Origin: Chengkuizengella axinellae
Lineage (GTDB): Bacteria; Bacillota; Bacilli; Paenibacillales; KCTC-33759
Assembly (NCBI RefSeq): GCF_030730905.1
Contig: NZ_JAVAMP010000001.1
Span: 372,001 to 436,000 of the forward strand
Reading direction: 5' to 3'
DNA: 64,000 bases
Below the pieces are notes generated by a model. It did not search any database, was not told the origin of the DNA, and saw only the letters and a program-made list of their open reading frames with translations. Positions 61,473 to 64,000 of this stretch are shown piece after piece. The position numbers were made by a program, and so were the translations under genes. How positions within the stretch are numbered: the first letter of the stretch is position 1; each line of letters starts with the position of its first letter.

Positions 61473-61776
61473 ACAATCACCTACTTTTCGAAAATTCTGA
61501 ATTATCTAAAAAAATTGTACTACTTTGTATAATGATATGCAATGTTCTTTTGGTAAAATGATAGAATGTATTTCATGTTCAATTCTTTAAAAGTTGGCTT
61601 AGTTTCAATTGAGAATTGATCGAATCTTTACATTTGTTCTATCATATAAAGGACACCTCTTCTGTATAGTAGTAAATTTATGTTGACAAGTAATAAGTCT
61701 GAATTTAGCTCTATACATGTGGAGTTAATAGTGAATAAAAATATCAATTTCATATTAAAGGAGAATCTTAGAGAAG

Positions 61777-62100
61777 ATGGCGGAGAATACAACCCAATTT
61801 ATTTATGTGCTAAAGTTAATACCAAGATTACTTGATGAAACCAAATGGACTGATATTGAAAATGATATTGTAGGAAGACATTTTAAAGCTTTACAACAGT
61901 TGCAAAAAGAAGGGCAGCTCATTTTAGCAGGCCGAACACAAAATATGGATGAAACCACTTTTGGGATCGTTATTTTCAAAGCAGAAAATAAGAAGGAAGC
62001 TAATCATATTATGGAAAATGATCCAGCTGTAAAAGAGGGGATTATGACTGCTAATTTATATCCGTATCAAGTGGCTTTAATTTCTGAAGCAAATATTTGA
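61777..62100 (+). CDS. YciI-like protein
   Basis: 107 residues. The YciI dimeric fold: FIYVLKLIPRLLDET, HFKALQQLQKEGQLILAGRTQ (about residues 35-55) with conserved His and Gly, and a final MENDPAVKEGIMTANLYPY strand. It binds an unknown small ligand or has hydrolase/dehalogenase activity. ATG follows AAAGGAGAATC. Between an amidohydrolase (divergent) and a HAD gene, its partner is not obvious. Confidence 0.85.
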   Translation: MAENTTQFIYVLKLIPRLLDETKWTDIENDIVGRHFKALQQLQKEGQLILAGRTQNMDETTFGIVIFKAENKKEANHIMENDPAVKEGIMTANLYPYQVALISEANI

Positions 62101-62152
62101 ATTGAGTACTTTTGTAAATAAATAATTTAATTTATTCAGGGGGTGATTAAAT

Positions 62153-62770
62153 ATTACATCTAATATAAAATTAGTCGCATTTGACTTGGATGGAACTTTG
62201 CTACGAGGGAATTCGGTATGTGAGGTTATAGCCGAACAAATGGGACATTTAGATCGTATGAGTGAATTTGAAACCTATCGCGATGTTGAAGAGATTGTTA
62301 GAGCGCGTGAAGAACTAGTGAAGTATTACCAAGATGAAACACAAGAAAATATAGTAAATATGTTAGAAAAGGTTTGTTTGGCACCTGGATTAAAAGAGGG
62401 AGTTAAATTACTTCAAGAAAATAATATCAATATTGCGATTATTTCCATTACTTTTGAGATTGCTGTAAAATGGTTTGCTGAGAAACTAGGCATACAATAT
62501 TACGTAGGTACATCGTATAATACAAAGGGTGAAATAAAGCACTTTTGGCCAGAGGATAAAGCGGACTGGTTGCAAGAATTGGCACATCAGTTGGAGATAT
62601 CAGCAGATAAAATAGCAGCGGTCGGTGATTCATGGGGAGATGTTCCTATGTTAAATGAAGCCAAATACTCATATTTCGTTGGAGAAAATGTACCAAAATC
62701 ATTAGATCAAGTCATTCATTTTCCTAAAGGCAGTATATTGGAAATTTCTCAACATATTATAAAAACTTGA
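62153..62770 (+). CDS. HAD phosphatase (SerB-like), probable ATT start
   Basis: Motif I VAFDLDGTLLRGNS begins before the first conventional codon: TTG 62186 falls inside it. ATT 62153 lies 6 bases after AGGGGGTGA (62138-62146) and supplies 11 residues before the motif, so it is the likely start. About 205 residues: motif I, IAIISITFEIAVKWF (motif II), a Lys region and AAVGDSWGDVPML (motif IV), like phosphoserine phosphatases. The substrate is uncertain. Confidence 0.8.
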   Translation: MTSNIKLVAFDLDGTLLRGNSVCEVIAEQMGHLDRMSEFETYRDVEEIVRAREELVKYYQDETQENIVNMLEKVCLAPGLKEGVKLLQENNINIAIISITFEIAVKWFAEKLGIQYYVGTSYNTKGEIKHFWPEDKADWLQELAHQLEISADKIAAVGDSWGDVPMLNEAKYSYFVGENVPKSLDQVIHFPKGSILEISQHIIKT

Positions 62771-62877
62771 TTTCTAACTTTTCATAAAACTTCGTTCATA
62801 TAATACTGTTATTTTAACCTCCCATTGCATATAAGTTAAGTAGTTGAAAATGCCATGAGTGAAAGGGGTTAGGTATA

Positions 62878-63525
62878 ATGAGTGTAGTTTGGGGAGTTGA
62901 CTCAAGTGCAAAAGTGACTAAGGATTTATATGATTGTGTGTTAAAAAACTTTGGAAAACCAGACTATTGGGGAAGATATTTAACCACCATCCCAAACGTG
63001 TCTGATGGACTATCTAAGCAGGAAGTACAATTATTACATAATAGCGAAACCAAGGTATTACCTATCTATAATAATTTTAGAGAAGCAGTTGGATATGATA
63101 AAGGCAGAGTTGTGGCTCAAAACTCGATTTATAACGCTAACTTATTAGGTATTCCTAAAGGGACAATTGTTTTTGCAAATGTTGAAAAATTCTTTAAGGT
63201 TGATGAAGCTTGGATAAGGGGATTTGTAGATCGAATGTACACAAGTGATTACAAACCAGGTATTTATCATGATCCTGTGAATGGAGATTTTGGAGCTGCC
63301 TATTGCACAGCTGTCTCGAATGATATTCGGGTTGCTGATCAGTTAGTACTATGGAGTGCAGAACCAGAACCAGGAACTACTAGAAGACGAAATGCCCCAT
63401 CATACAAACCTACAAAACCTCCTTGTAAGGCTAATGTCTGGGGTTGGCAATACGGACGTGATTCAGCAACATGTCCTATTGATACTAATCTTATTGATAG
63501 TAGATTGTATGATATGCTTTGGTAA
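62878..63525 (+). CDS. DUF1906 / Rv2525c-like glycoside-hydrolase-domain protein
   Basis: 215 residues, no signal peptide. GVDSSAKVTKDLYDCVLK (about 6-23), PDYWGRYLTT (about 28-37), LPIYNNFREAVGY, FANVEKFFKVDEAWIRGFVDRMYTSDYKPGIYHDP and a final WGWQYG are typical of the Rv2525c-like TIM-barrel domain found in Gram-positive cell-wall lytic proteins and spore-coat proteins. Catalysis is unproven. ATG follows GGGGTTAGG. It is not fused to a wall-binding domain. Confidence 0.85.
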   Translation: MSVVWGVDSSAKVTKDLYDCVLKNFGKPDYWGRYLTTIPNVSDGLSKQEVQLLHNSETKVLPIYNNFREAVGYDKGRVVAQNSIYNANLLGIPKGTIVFANVEKFFKVDEAWIRGFVDRMYTSDYKPGIYHDPVNGDFGAAYCTAVSNDIRVADQLVLWSAEPEPGTTRRRNAPSYKPTKPPCKANVWGWQYGRDSATCPIDTNLIDSRLYDMLW

Positions 63526-63590
63526 TCCTTAAGAAAAGTGGTTGCCTTCATCTACCAATTGGTGTACAATATTCTGAAATTTATATAAAT

Positions 63591-63623
63591 AAACCTGACC
63601 TGTTTTTATATAAGGTTGGGTTT
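63591..63623 (+). terminator. Terminator after the DUF1906 gene
   Basis: AAACCTGACCT at 63591-63601 pairs imperfectly with AGGTTGGGTTT at 63613-63623. Confidence 0.55.
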
Positions 63624-63675
63624 ATTCCTTCTTTGAAAGACATCATGTTCACAATGGTATAAGGATGGTGCAAAA

Positions 63676-64000
63676 ATGATCAAACCAAAAAGATTAAAAT
63701 ATGGTTCAAAAATAGCAGTAATATCACCTTCAAATGGCTTGCCATTCTTGTTCCCAGGCAATTATGAATTAGGCTTGCAAATGCTTCGAGAAGTGTTGGG
63801 CTTTGAGGTTATCGAAATGCCAACGGCAAGAATGGCTCCGGCTGATCTATACAAGAATCCGCAAATGAGAGCAGATGATATTAATCAGTGTTTCTTAGAT
63901 GATAGTATAGATGGGATTATCACCTCTATTGGCGGCTATGAATCAGTGAGGATTTTACCTTATCTAAATGTGGAAAATATACTTAAAAATCCAAAAATGA
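63676..64000 (+). CDS. S66-family LD-carboxypeptidase / MccF-like (partial)
   Basis: The reading frame from ATG 63676 runs off the right edge after 108 codons. MIKPKRLKYGSKIAVISPSNGLP (start of the S66 N-terminal domain), then FLDDSIDGIITSIGGYESVRILPYL (about residues 74-98) containing the Gly-Gly-Tyr-Glu-Ser elbow around the catalytic Ser. Family members cleave murein tripeptide ends or detoxify microcin C. The start follows AAGGATG. Confidence 0.85.
   Translation, partial: MIKPKRLKYGSKIAVISPSNGLPFLFPGNYELGLQMLREVLGFEVIEMPTARMAPADLYKNPQMRADDINQCFLDDSIDGIITSIGGYESVRILPYLNVENILKNPKM

Overview
The window is strongly AT-rich, with AGGAGG-type ribosome binding sites, frequent TTG/GTG starts and Firmicute-type proteins (BstA/YfiT-like bacillithiol transferase, YqjM-like reductase, WYL and TetR regulators). 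It looks like chromosomal accessory DNA from an endospore-forming Bacillales, perhaps near Paenibacillaceae; the species cannot be named from sequence alone. No rRNA, tRNA, CRISPR array, prophage or intact insertion sequence was seen.

Layout. 0-9 kb: rpiA, small membrane proteins, a VanZ-like protein, a Nudix hydrolase, a histidine phosphatase, a HEAT-repeat protein, an APH-fold kinase behind what looks like a translational attenuator, a ZIP metal transporter and a HAD phosphatase. 9-15.5 kb: secreted or lipoprotein genes mixed with broken genes, a TetR repressor and a PNPOx-like protein. 15.8-20.6 kb: one giant secreted multidomain protein. 20.7-24.8 kb: a WYL regulator, two paralogous C39/BtrH-like proteins and a double GNAT protein. 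24.9-29.2 kb: tryptophanase, an old-yellow-enzyme reductase, an MBL-fold hydrolase and a GNAT. 29.5-38.8 kb: a same-strand run of small-molecule enzymes (HIT, two membrane-anchored M1-like peptidases, tandem Nudix, methyltransferase, nucleotidyltransferase, P-loop kinase, PurN-like). 39-43.5 kb: a decay zone with an alpha/beta-hydrolase, a truncated sigma factor, a frameshifted oxidoreductase and a frameshifted methyltransferase. 43.6-46.6 kb: cupin, Nudix, serine hydrolase and glycerophosphodiesterase. 46.6-49.8 kb, minus strand: an ECF-type sigma factor fused to a C39/BtrH-like domain, a second such protein, then a small Cys-containing peptide. 50-53.9 kb: membrane protein, Nudix, hydrolase, AraC-GyrI regulator, VOC and GNAT. 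54.3-58.5 kb: two tandem secreted sphingomyelinase/DNase-fold enzymes sharing C-terminal modules with the giant protein. 58.7-64 kb: HAD phosphatases, an M20 amidohydrolase, YciI, a DUF1906 glycoside-hydrolase-like protein and the start of an S66 LD-carboxypeptidase.

How the genes fit together. Three secreted proteins share FN3, beta-gamma-crystallin and a repeated C-terminal sandwich domain, so they look like a set of extracellular or surface-binding effectors. Four relatives of one C39/BtrH-like family occur at two loci, one fused to a sigma factor, suggesting a sensing or regulatory role. Many single-gene enzymes (six Nudix units counted over five genes plus one broken copy, seven GNAT genes, kinases, a nucleotidyltransferase) are typical of detoxification and resistance islands; the attenuator before the kinase supports drug-inducible expression for at least one. 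At least three genes have their best starts at ATT, and broken genes and possible IS605-type end relics show an actively decaying region.
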